This document shows, one piece after another, positions 1-11,800 of a stretch of 64,000 nt of DNA. Both the position numbers and the translations under genes were made by a program. The stretch covers positions 61,189,245 to 61,253,244 of the forward strand of contig CM067322.1 of the NCBI GenBank assembly GCA_034231615.1, written 5' to 3'. Position 1 is the stretch's first letter, and each line of letters begins with the position of its first letter. The stretch comes from Meghimatium bilineatum (taxonomy: Eukaryota > Mollusca > Gastropoda > Stylommatophora > Philomycidae). Below the pieces are notes generated by a model that did no database searches, was not told the DNA's origin, and saw nothing but the letters and a program-made list of their open reading frames with translations.

Positions 1-345
1 ATGTTTAAAAAAGATGTCCATATATCCTCCACATTAACATCTTCCAAGTTCAAGTCTTTCAGTTTTGTTTCTATGTCCTGGAAGGGGCTCATTACTGTAT
101 TAAGGATTTTCTTAAAATCACTAGTGTCATAGCATTTAATTACTGTGGTATGATTGGAAAGTTAAATTTAGACACTATTAGTCTGTAGTCAGTCCAAATT
201 CTGCACTATACATAGATTTAGTCATGTGTCAATCTCTCATGTCCCCCCTCCTTATGATGATATAATCTATCAGGTGCCACTGTTTAGAGCGTGGATGCAT
301 CCTTGATCTCTTCTTACGTGTTGGGATTCAAAAGACTGAGTTGGT
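1..345 (-). mobile_element. LINE endonuclease fragment (zinc-finger-tail LINE family)
   Basis: On the minus strand this stretch encodes, with breaks, the end of an APE-type endonuclease. It reads MHPRSKQWHLIDYIIIRRGD, followed by a SAEF..TDH-like segment. This is the hallmark 'WHLIDYI..RR.D.RD' region of animal LINEs whose ORF ends in a CCHH zinc finger. Tails of such LINEs recur at about 1455-2095, 51030-51470 and 59245-59640. The piece is cut by the left window edge. It is a relic and no function is expected. Confidence 0.7.
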
Positions 346-802
346 GGTAGTGCGATCGTGAGTGGAACATCTCAAGAGACGTAAACCATTGCTGTTACAT
401 TTACCGATCCCGCTTGGAATTACGCGCAACCAAAAGAAACTCTTCAATCATGGAGTACCACAGAAAGGTGTTCTATCCCCTCCTCCCCTCCAACTTTATT
501 TATGAACGACATTGACCAAACCCTCACGCGTATAGTAAATGCTACAATGTGTGAGATGGTCTGGGAATATGATGCAGTGAAGAGACAGTGGGTGCAATGA
601 AAATAAGATTGCAGAAAACCATAGACAATTTGACCAAGTGGACAGACAAATGGCCATGTCTATCGATGCTTAAAAATAAAACTACATACACCGTCTTCAG
701 CATGTCCAACAAAGACCACAGCAAATTTCACTATCCATAAAAGGTTATACACTACTAAAGATAAGACAATCACATATCTTTGAGTCACTTTTAACCCTAG
801 AC

Positions 803-1009
803 CAGTGTTTCCCAACGTGGGGCCCACGCCCCACAGGAGTGGGAGAGGGGGCATTCGATTGCTAAGAAGGGCAATTCGAACAAGTTGTAATTATGATTCA
901 TTTAGGGAATAATTAAAAAATATGTATATGTTACATAGGGGGGGGGGGGAATCATAATTTTAGAAAGACTTTGATGGGGCATGGTTAAAAAAAAGGTTGG
1001 GAAACACCG
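803..1009. mobile_element. hAT-type MITE, 207 bp
   Basis: The terminal inverted repeats are CAGTGTTTCCCAAC on the left and GGTTGGGAAACACCG on the right. Imperfect 8-bp flanks, ccctagac (795-802) and cgacagac (1010-1017), look like a decayed target-site duplication. Removing the element and one flank rejoins the host LINE reading NPRL-NGNT, which independently supports these boundaries. It has no coding capacity. An 8-bp duplication and a CAG-type start are typical of the hAT superfamily. Confidence 0.75.
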
Positions 1010-1454
1010 CGACAGACTAAATGGAAACACCATATTGATTAAAGGCATAATGAGAACAGCTCTGCTTAAAAAACTGGCTGGAACTCTAAGTAAAGCATAC
1101 ACAGAATATGTAAGACCAGCTTTAGAATATGGAATGTCAGCATATATACAGACAGATCCGAAAAAGCAGTGATATTGGATGAAGGAGCAGGAATATATAT
1201 ATAATAACACCAGATGGAAAAGAATTGCAAAAAATCCATATCCACAGGAAAACATTCCACAAACTTGAAAGTAGAAATGGAAGCCATAACAGTGGCAGCC
1301 AAAATGTTCATATATTGCTTGCCGAGCCCCAACAAACTTGTCTTTCTAACTGACGCAAAGTCAGTGTTGCAAACACTAAATGATCCAAAGAAGACGAGCA
1401 TGAATTAGCTCATACCCTGCTTACTACACCTTAGCACTATGTTGTTCGTCCATC

Positions 1455-2095
1455 ACAAGTGATGATGACCATTTGTTACATCCACTTTTGAAAATTAAAT
1501 TTCAGTTATGTCCTTGATAATGTGTTCGTAGATGGCTAATGAGCCCTATTCGAACTGTAAATGTCCTTGGACAGTTCGGACATGGAATGACGACAGTAGA
1601 CGGATCTTGGTCTATCCGTGACTTTCTAGCGGCTCTCCGCTGTTGAGCTGCTGAATTGTTCCTCTTTTCACAAGATGATGCGCTCTTATTGATTTTAAAA
1701 CGCCATGTAGATCTATTTTATGCAAGTTCTTCCCATGTATCGTGGTCTATTTCAAAGGCTTTTAGTGAGTTCTTTAACTAGTCTTTGTAGCGCTTCTTTT
1801 GGCCACCTTGAGATCGTGTGCCCTTCTCCAGCTCAACATAGAGAAGTATCTTTGGCAGACGATGGTCTGGCATACGCACCAAATGACCTGCCCAACGAAT
1901 CTGTGTCTGCATCAGGATCGTGTCAATGCTGGGGATACCAGCTCTATCAAGGACAGTGGTATCTGGAATCTTGTCTTGCCATCTGATGTTCATAACTTTT
2001 CTGAGACAATTTGTATGAAAATGATTGAGTTTTTTCACATGACGTCTATACACAGTCCATTTTCTTCAGACTACGAACTGACCATAACATATTGA
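1455..2095 (-). mobile_element. 3' end of a zinc-finger-tail LINE (RT C-terminus plus CCHH finger)
   Basis: Read on the minus strand, 2053-1778 encodes YRRHVKKLNHFHTNCLRKVM, IRWQDKIPD, IRWAGHLVRMPDHRLPK and GGQKKRYKD. This is the conserved RT-distal region of a widespread animal LINE family. Further 3', at about 1530-1580, CPNCPRTFTVRIGLISHL gives the terminal CCHH zinc finger. It is 5'-truncated and inserted antisense into the older I-like LINE. No clear target-site duplication was found by eye. Confidence 0.8.
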
Positions 2096-2120
2096 GAAGT
2101 CACTTGTTCAGAAAGCTCAC

Positions 2121-2184
2121 GACGAGACAAACCTGTGCAACTGTGGACTGATGACGAGACAGACCTGTGCAACTGTGGACTGAG
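2121..2184 (+). repeat. 32-bp tandem duplication
   Basis: A 32-bp unit beginning gacgagac and ending ctgtggactgat occurs twice head to tail, with one or two differences. It lies in the C-terminal Cys-motif part of the decayed I-like LINE and duplicates the DLCNCGL coding segment. Confidence 0.8.
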
Positions 2185-2420
2185 CTCAGATGTGCAGAAC
2201 ACATTCTTCATGCATGTCAACTCTACCAAGAAGAGAGGGAGAAAACATGGACTACTGAGGCGGTATTACTCCCAATCGTGATGACCCGAGGCGAATTACA
2301 CAGTTCATTACAATTATTGGCACTGTAATCTGATAACTGACTAAAGGGCGACGAAGAAGAAGACTGAATTGGACTAAAGTTCACGGTTGAAAGAGATGAA
2401 CTGCAGCATAAGAGGTACAA

Positions 2421-2669
2421 TTTAGTTATTTAAAAATGGGTGAGTACGATGTTATAATTTTCAAATGTTGGGTACGCATTTCAGAACGGTACTATAGTAT
2501 TTTATATTTAGTCAAGGTAAAGTGAAATACGTATTCTTGACGAACTAGACATATACATTATACAGTATTATTACTACATTATTAGAACACTATTACTACA
2601 TTAATAGAACTTATGCACGGTGTATAAGATTTTATCAAATGTAAATCAACTAAATTTCTTCATTCACAG
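2421..2669. other. Unannotated AT-rich intron sequence before the first visible MARVEL exon
   Basis: No gene, exon or named repeat was recognised. The right edge is a usable splice acceptor (cattcacag, ending at 2669) for the exon at 2670. Confidence 0.6.
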
Positions 2670-2839
2670 GACAAATATGGGAATGGCTATTGCCCACTGT
2701 ATGCTACTATGTCAAATCTATTTCCCTCCGTTGCCAACTGCAACTATCCTATGGCTATAGCAATAATGCTCCAGCTAATCTACACACTTTTCAGAATTGT
2801 GTCTCTAACGCTGCTTGTACTTGGCAAGTTTACAACTGA
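2670..2839 (+). CDS. MARVEL-type gene, exon with first visible membrane segment
   Basis: This 170-nt exon is open from its first base (GAC AAA TAT) and ends in phase 2 (ACT GA). The acceptor is ttcacag and the donor is GA|GTGAGT. It encodes DKYGNGYCPLY, a second loop Cys, and then about 25 hydrophobic residues ending LLVLGKFTTE. The codon split at the 3' edge (GA|G, Glu) is completed exactly by the exon at 9216. Confidence 0.85.
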
Positions 2840-5800
2840 GTGAGTGCTCTGTTCATTTGTATTTGTAAGCTTTCAATATGATCACAATTTGTGCTGTTTT
2901 TCTGGGCTGTTCATAAATTACGTCAATATTTGGAAGGTGGGAGGTGTCTGAAATAGTTTGACAGTTGTTAAGGGGAATGGATGTATAATAAAAACTAACG
3001 CCCACAAAATTATTTTTGTAAATACACCAATGAAATTTGAAACATTTTTCTAAAAATGTGAAACAAATTATGCATTTTTTAGGGTACATTTTTTTTCTAA
3101 AAATATTTTGAGGGGAGAGGAGCTAACAAATTTAATATCATTAAGTGCCAGGAGAAGGAGGGGGGGTCCCCTGAATTCGTGGCTGTTGTTGACACGAAGA
3201 GTAGAGTAAAGAATTAGCAAAACCCTTTTTTTGACATAAATTATGGACAGCCTCCGTCGGCGTTTAATTTTTGTAACTCAACAGCCTAAACCCACTTATT
3301 GATGTTCTTATGTAAAATGAATTATTAAGGGACAACCAACGCACTACAAACTCTCACAATATAAGGATGTCATGGTTTACAGGTTTGAAATGGAATAATA
3401 TGACCATCAATGAAGAATTCATGCATATGAACTCAACAAATCCCAGTGTAGGAAGAACTAAGGAAACAATGTTGAAGTTGCATAGGACATGAATTAAGAA
3501 GAGCAGCAGTAAGCATTCAATGTAAGATTATACATTGTTCTGGAAAAGGGGTTGAAAAACATAGAGGATTGATTACTTCTTCTTCTTCTTTCGTTCACTT
3601 GAAACATGTCTATATCTGTAATTCTGTCTCCTTAATAAAACTCACTGTCTTTTGTAGTTCATACAGTGTCCCATAGAGCTTTGATTCCAGTGTTGTTTCC
3701 TCTGGCCAATATGTCTGCCTCAGCGTTTCATGCTCAGAACACTCTTGAAGTATATGTTTGGCACTCTGTGCTGCATGTCCACATGTACACATGGCCGTGT
3801 TACCAATCTTGAACTTTGTATACATGTGACTGCGGAGTCGGTTGTGTCCTGTTCTGAGACGTAGAATTACAACTTGTTCTGATCTGTTCATAATGTGATA
3901 GTCATCTTGTGTTGGTGTTTGTGGCTTTCTTATTGACTTTATCATCTGTTTTTTCTGATGGTAGGTGATTGGTATATCTGGTTGGTCTTCGGCAGCACCT
4001 TCCTTAGCCAGTTGGTCTGCTTTTTCATTTCCTGGTATTCCACAGTGAGAGGGTATCCACTGCATGGTTACCCTATACTGGTAAGACAATTCGCTAAGTA
4101 GTTTTTTTAAGTCTGTTAGTTTTCCAGACTGGAGAGCTTGAAGCACTGACCTTGCATCTGTCAGGAATACCACAGGCTGTAGGTCAGAGTTGGAGTTCAG
4201 CAGTGTTTTAGCTGCCACACTAATTGCCTGGATTTCTGCATCATAATTATTGCAGAATTTTCCTGTCGGTGTTCTGATTGTATCTCTAGGCTTGTGTGGA
4301 TATTCTATATATACACCTGCACCTCCATTCCTCACAGCATTCTGTGCTGTCCCATCTATGTACACTCTGACCCATATATCTTGTGGATATTCCTCATCCA
4401 GGAAACTGAGGGTGACTGTCCTTCGCTGCACACTGTTCTGCTCGTCCTCGCTTAGTATTCCTTTCACATGGGTCTGAATGTATATTGGCATTCCATGGCT
4501 TTCACTCCACGGGGTTTGTTCTGGTACAGACCTTAAGGGGCTGTCAACTTCAGGTAGGTCTGTAAGTTGTCTACGGAGTCGTTTAGCTTGATGGATAAAG
4601 CTGCTCCTTTTCAGTCGCCCCATTGCTAGATTTTGGAATCTTTCCTTCATTGGATGACTTGGCATACACTGAAACTTTTCTGCTTGAATTAGTACTTTTG
4701 TGTCTCTTCGTTCGCCAAGTGTTTGCATTCTTCCCATTTTCTGCATCTCTGCTATGGGTGTTGATTTCATTGCTCCCAACATTATTCTAAGTGCCTGGTT
4801 TTGCACTTTATCTAGATCTTGTAATGTGGTGTTTGATGCAGGACACCACGCAGCTGAACCATATTCCAGGTGTGGTCTTATGCCTTGCTGGTAAACTTTA
4901 CTGAGTATATTTCCACTGGCTCCCCATGTGGTTCCACTTAGTTTTCTCAGGATAGCTAACTTCCTTCTGGCTTTTGTTGTTGCTTTGTTTATGTGCTGCT
5001 TCCATGTCAGCTTATCATCAAAAGTAACTCCGAGGTATGTGGGTTGTTTGTCTTCTTTCAAGAGCTCTCCATCTATCTTGATATGACCAGCTTTTTGTTT
5101 TGGTGAGAGGGTAAAGAGTGTAGTGCTGCACTTATCTGTGTTAATGCTGACGCACCATCTATTTGCCCATAATGTTAGGGCATCGATAGCTCTTTGTATT
5201 TGTTTAGTGGCCACTGTTGCATGTTCTTCCGTGCACCAGATCACCAGGTCGTCAGCATACACTGCCACTTTGATCCCGTGTGGTAGTTCAGCAACTAGGT
5301 CATTGATGTAAACCAAGAAAAGTGTGGGTGACAGGACTCCTCCCTGGGGGACTACATGACGCAGTAGAACTTTCTTGCTCTTGCGACCATCTAATTGTAC
5401 CCTGGCTCTTCTATTATGCAGGTATGCTTTTACCCATTTGTACATTCTTGAGCTAACCCTGCAATTTCGCAATTTCTTTAGGAGCCCTTCTTTCCAGACC
5501 TTATCAAATGCTTTCCTGAGGTCTATCCATGCTGCTAGTACCAGTTTCTTTTCTTGGAAGGCATCCTCAATCTCTTGTGAGAGGTAGGTTGCCTGATCTT
5601 CAGTAGAGTAGCACTGTCTGAAACCTGCTTGCTGTGATACCAGAAGGTTTTCACTTTCAAGGTACCACTGCATCCTAAGATTGATAATGCGTTCCATTGT
5701 TTTGCATAGACAGCTTGTGAGGCTGATGGGCCTGTAGTTGGAGACTATGTTGCTATCTTTTCCTGATTTGAGGAGTGGTATCATTATTGCTTCTCTCCAC

Positions 5801-8800
5801 GCCTGTGGTACATTACCTGTGGACCAGCTTGTGTTAAAGATCTGCAGTAGCTTTGCTCTTGCTGCACTTCCCAGGTTTCTAATCATTTCATTGGACACTC
5901 CATCAGCTCCAGGGGACTTTTTCATTTTCAATTTGGATATTGCATGCCCCAGTTCTCTCATTGTGATTGGTGCCTCCATGACTTCAGGTATAGGTTCACC
6001 TTGTCCAATGTTTTGCTGGTTCTCTCGAACCTCCTGTTGTTTGTCTGGGCTGACTTTGATGTTATTGTCTTCTGCAAAGGAATCTGCAAAGTAATCAGCT
6101 GCATGTTTACCTGTTAAAATGTCTCTATCTTTATAAAGTGTGATCCTGGTATTTCTCCCTGTACCTTCATCATTTAGTTGTTTTACAAGTTTCCATAATT
6201 TCCTAGTATCTCTTTCTAGGTTCAGCGACTCTGTTTTTTCTTTCCAGCTGCTCCGTCTGGCTTGTAACTTGGCTCTTTGAAATTTAGCCTTTGTTTGCTG
6301 ATATTTGTTGTGATGTTCTTGGCTAGGTCTGTTCTCAGCCTGCTGTCTAGATGTTTCCATCTCATTTTGTAGCTTTTCCAGTTCATCATTCCAGTAGGGT
6401 TTGTAGTTTTTGCGTGCCCCCCTGGGTATGGTTTTACTAGCAGCATGTAGTATACATCTATTAAACTCACTCACTGCTCTATTGATGTCTTTGTCCAAGT
6501 TCATGTCCTTAGCTAGAACACTGGTTAAATGCTGGTACATTTTCCAGTCTGCCCTTTTATAATTCCACCTAGTGAACGTGCTGCTGTCCTTGGTAAATTC
6601 ATTGTGGAAGGATTGATTACGTTATAGTCGAGTTTTCAAATATGTCATCCACTCTTTCAACAAAACGGAACCCAACCTGCCGAGAGTACACTTATAGCAC
6701 ATGTTTTGTGTCATGGTTTTGACATGAAATTGGTTTAGTCTTTAACATCTATAATCTATAATGCTGCCATTTGTTGGTATTCTCAATGCATGCATCAAAG
6801 TACCCTGCTTACTGGGCCATCATGGAAATTTTTGTGTACACAGAAGTTTACAATATACACCCCTCCCCTTTTCCCCACTATGTTAGCTATAGGTCTATTC
6901 CGATTGACGAGTGAACTTGAACCCATGCCTCTTAGATGCGATAGAAAGAACACATATATCCCATTAGGTTATGTTGAATTTGAAATAGATAATGTAGTTA
7001 TTGTGATAATTTTTCTGTTGAGTTTTTTATTGGAAAAGGGGAGGATAGTCATTTTTGAACGTAATTAGGTAAAAGAGGGAGGGGAGGAGTAATATTCTTG
7101 ACAGTTGTTGACGGGGAAGAAGGAGTAAACAAGTAGTCAAACATTGCTGATGTTATTTAAGGACAGTCCCCAAACCACAGACGATGTTAGAAATATAACT
7201 ACAAATATGAAATAAACATAGGGTAGCCGGGGGTAAGATAGCGCGCGGGGCATGACGGCGTTAGGGTTTTTTCTCCGAGTCTATGGATTTTTCGGTAGGA
7301 CACATGACTAGGTCTGGCGGGGAACGTCCATTCTATGACACAACGAAATTTGACAGTTCACGGAAAGGTTGTTTTCCAACCATGAGGTAAATTTGTTTCT
7401 CATGGGTCTTGAATTATTTTTCCCCAACTTTTTACTCTTTGCCTACTGTTATCATTACTGTCATGTTTTTTTTACATGTTTAAACTGAAACATATATTGT
7501 ATTGTTAAGTTATTAAGCACATTACATTGTCAAAATACTTTTTTTTTTTTTGGTGACCTTTTATTAAAGTTGCTAACCATATAAGTTGGGGAAAGATGGC
7601 GCACAGTTAGTGGGGCAAGATGGCGCATTCAAAATGTTATGGAAAAAATGCAGATGTCATGGATGCTGATCTAAGGATGGGAGAGACCGATATATATGGT
7701 TATAATGATCAACCAACCTTACAAAAGCATTATTAGCTTTAAAACGGAACTTACATTTGTTTTCAGAGTAAAGTTACAAAACTAGGTCTATCTATTTATT
7801 CAATCAATTATTAATACACATTTACACACTGCCTGTGTGTTAGACCTGTTTCAGAGGTGATTGCTCTCATTTTATAATGGTTTGTATCACCTTTTTTCCT
7901 GCGCCATCTTGCCCCCAAAAATGGGGCAAGATTTTTTTTACATATGTTAGAAAATTCTCATTCCACTGTCTACACATAGTTGTATGTTGTCAATAACATC
8001 ACAAATGTAAGATAAATGGATAAGCTATACACTGATACCAGTTTGGTCTCTCATAATTACGTCTAGTTGTCAGAATATGCTAAAATGTGAAAAGTGCGCC
8101 ATCTTACCCACTGCTACCCTACACTTTTCTTTCTTTCTATTATTGCTGCTTCATGTCTACACCATCAGACAAGTTTTATGTACGAACTATACCATTGTCT
8201 AGGGTTGTCAACCTTTTTATTTTCATGCACAGCACAATTTGATGATGCCCACTGAAGTAACTCCTTTTTTTCTTGCTGTAATGTTTCGTTTGTTTCTCTG
8301 GTGTCGTAGCTTACCACCGTTAAGACCTTGCATCACTTATAGTTCCATCTGTGAAGATGGCCACTTGGTGACAGAGATGGAGTCAAAGGTCATTATAGCT
8401 GTTTGGTCTTTTGATTGAATCTCAGCAGAATATCTGTAACAGAACTTTCCATTTGTGATAAACTTTGTAAGAGCAATAATATAAAAGTGCCAGCACATCC
8501 ATGTCTGCCTGCATTTGTAAGTGCAGGTATCCAAAGTGCTTAGGAAAGTCTTAGTCAATCATGCTCATTGTGGGAAATTTGATCTATTCACCTTTCACCT
8601 CTTTGCAGTTCATAGGTCTTCAATAAAGGGATAGATCTTCAGTGTCTGGGAACAACCCAATGCACCAGAGATATGAGGGTTGGAACAACACAGGGCAATT
8701 TAAAAAAAAGAAATAATAAAAAAAATCTACTTTTCTGAATAGTGATATAGGTTTTCCAGTGGAGTTATTCATTTCGGGCAGCAAACCATATACAAGAATG

Positions 8801-11800
8801 GGTGACATTTCAGCTACTCACTTTTGTTAGAAAAGCTATGGGCTGTCAAGTGCAACCTGCTTACAGCTAAAAGGATTACATCATCATCATCTTTTAGGTA
8901 TTTCTTGGACTTTTTCTTTTTCCTGTGAGTTCCAGAACAATGCCAATTGATTATGCAAACTAATGATTATTACTCATTTTATCTACTTTCTGTAGAGTAA
9001 AAAGTGTATTAACATTTTAACCTATTTATTTTGTTTTATTTAGATATTTACTTGTTCTTATTTTGTTCATATAAAAGATATTCATTTTTTAGTTGTTCTT
9101 GAAGATCAGCAACTGAAACACATATTTTCATTCTACACAAAGAAGAGATGTAGCTGTACAAGGTTTATGTAGTAAGAAATATATCTCATTATATTTACAT
9201 TTGTTAATTTGACAGGATGTTTCTATTCAATAACATTTTGGAGCTGGTCTATGTGCTGCTTGATGTCACTGCAAGTATTCTGACATTTATTGGGGCTTGC
9301 ATTTTGTCAGCAGGACACAATGCATCAGATTTTATAAAATACTTGTAAGTTTACATTTATAATATGTACCCATGTGTTTTTATTTGTTTCAAAACCTATG
9401 CAATTGCATGCTTACTGAAGGTATTTGGGCATCAAGGATGTCAGTGCATAAAATGTGTGGATGAGCAGTGAGTTATTAGCATGCACATACTTTACATCTG
9501 ATGAAAGAGGTTGATATTTTTTGTTTTGTCTTCTTATATGTAGAGACTGGTTCCTTTATTAAAGATACAGTCTGACCTCATAAGACCTGAGAAAATGTAA
9601 TATATAAGAAAATAGAAGATGCACTAAACTGATGCTAGAAGCAATTTAAATGAATTTATGTGGTTGCTGATTCAGTGGTCTATGGACTCATGCCCAATGA
9701 CACTGTGTGATATATGAATGTGTGTGAGCTACTGCTTTAATCCACATAGGGTATTCCATTTATCTGGCCTGGAGGGGGGGGAAGAACTAGGTAAATGTCA
9801 GTTTTACTAAAACATGACAAAATTAATGCAAAAACACACAGCTAATCCCTTAAAAAGCTTAGAAAATAGCCCCCCCCCCCCCATTGAGGCCAGCTCCTTG
9901 ATGTCGAGATTTGGCGTAGTCCAGCTAACAGAGGCTGGAAAACAAGACTTGTTAGCCTATCTGTTAGATCAAGCACGACCACAGTCCTGCCCAAGCAAGC
10001 ACAGATACTGAAGTCAAGGATACCCGGCAAAGAAGTGCACAAGCAATCATGGTACCATTAACCCTCTTAGATAACATGTGTCACATTATACAATTTTAGA
10101 AATTGTCATGTAGCTCGCACTGTGAAGTTTTCCCAGGCAGGAGGAGTGCCAGATTCTAAACTTCAAAAAAATCCACCCACAGCTACTGTGGGTCCGTCCA
10201 TCTAGTCTACCTTGTGGAGCCAGGAGGCAGGAGAAGAAAGCAACCAGACAGGATGACAACCGCTCTAAATATCATACACTGGAATTTAGAGGAGGTTAAC
10301 ACACACACATAAAAACAGACCTAGAAAATGCCTTGCGCTATAAAGAGATTAGTATTTGCTACACATACAAGAAACCCACCTCAATGAAGAAATAATTTTC
10401 AGGATATGAGGGAACTAATGTTTTAGAGTTGACATGAAAAATCTGAAGAAAAGTGGCATACAAATACTGATCAAGATTAACATCAGTGCCATAGAAACCA
10501 ATACACATAAAGAAGGTGCTGAATACCATATAATTTACATTAAGAACATACTAAACTTTTACTGCACAAATGACATCCTATTAAATATGACCAGTATTAA
10601 CATCCCCAGCATTTCTTGACAGGGGAGTTTTAACAGCCACATCCAAAGCTGGGGATACAATCATTTATATAGAAGGGAAAAGAGATAGAAAATTGGCAAG
10701 TTGACAACAACCTAATCCTCAATAATCCAAATGATCCACCAGCTTTCTACTCAGGAAGATGGCATATCACCTCCACCCAGACCTGCCATTCTGTACCCCA
10801 GAACTGGCTGAAATAGTGGAAAGAACAATGGGTGAACAGCTCGGTGGCAGTGATCATCAGCCAATGATTATGTAAATGAACAAAACAATAATTGAAAGAC
10901 CAAGTAAAGATGGAACTACAAAAACAAAGTGGCACATCTATAACACAGAGCAAAACTACTGACAAGAGACATATATGTAACAGGCAGAAATGTCATTGGT
11001 CAAAAAGCAAATGCTGTGTCATACCGACACCACTGCTCAAACACCAATGCATAAATCAGACCACTAAACAAATGGTAGAAGTGACAAACTCATACTCCCT
11101 TTGGGTTCTATCATCATCTAGTCAGCAGAACCATCTTTAGCATGCTTCACTTTCCTAATGTCCATAATCTGTAGGCCTATGTTCTGATGATGGTTTTAGA
11201 ATCTCTTCTGAGGAATAGCGCATAGATATGTCAACATATAAATGTTGTTTGTGTGCACATCTTGAATAACATTTTCTGATTAAACTACACAATGGTGTGC
11301 AATCATTGGACTGGAATGACTAGTTTAGTCCCCAGGATTAAAGGGAAATAAAAGCATACAAATTTAAAAAATATTTTGTATAAGCAATAGAAGTATTTTT
11401 TCACTCAATTATGAATTCAAGAAACACCACAATAATGTTTCATTTAGTCCAGCAATGATACCATGAACGGACATCACAAACGCTATTTCAGTGAACCAGG
11501 TAAGAATTAGCTATGAAATAGCTGGTTTTTATTAGTAATCCTCTGTTTTGAAACTCTCATTTTTCTCTATGGGTTCTAGTCCAGGGATTCTCTGGCTGTT
11601 TTCAACCTTCTTTCTTAGGGTGTGTCCTATCCATCTTTGCTTCTACTTTTATCTTTACCTCCGCTGGATATTGATCTGTTTTCTTCCATAACTCATCATT
11701 TAATATCAACTCTTGGCCATCTAATGTGAAATAAATGACAGAGACATCTATTAAGCTGGATGTGCTGCAAATAAATTGTGTGAAAGTTGAGTTTCAGTAC

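Larger units (their letters stand above)
346..2420 (+). mobile_element. Decayed I-like LINE (RT, RNase H, C-terminal Cys motif), twice interrupted
   Basis: Several short open pieces in order recall the I-like LINEs of this window. They are RT motif HGVPQKGVLSP (about 450-480) with a following NDID; TYL.VTFNPRL (about 775-802); LLKKLAGTLSKAYTEYVRP.LEYG (about 1065-1135); RNase H pieces STNLKVEMEAITVAAKM and LTDAKSVLQTL (about 1255-1385); and a CNCG...EHILHACQLYQEER tail (about 2110-2240). A hAT MITE (803-1009) and an antisense LINE 3' end (about 1455-2095) sit inside it. It has many stops and is clearly older than the copies at 3577 and 12696. It lies upstream of the first visible MARVEL exon, presumably in an intron. 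Confidence 0.7.

Noticed and set aside
4250-6094. Open frames on the + strand opposite LINE copy 1
   Set aside because: They mirror the long RT/RNase H frame on the minus strand and recur antisense to copy 2 (12985-16076); they are shadows.
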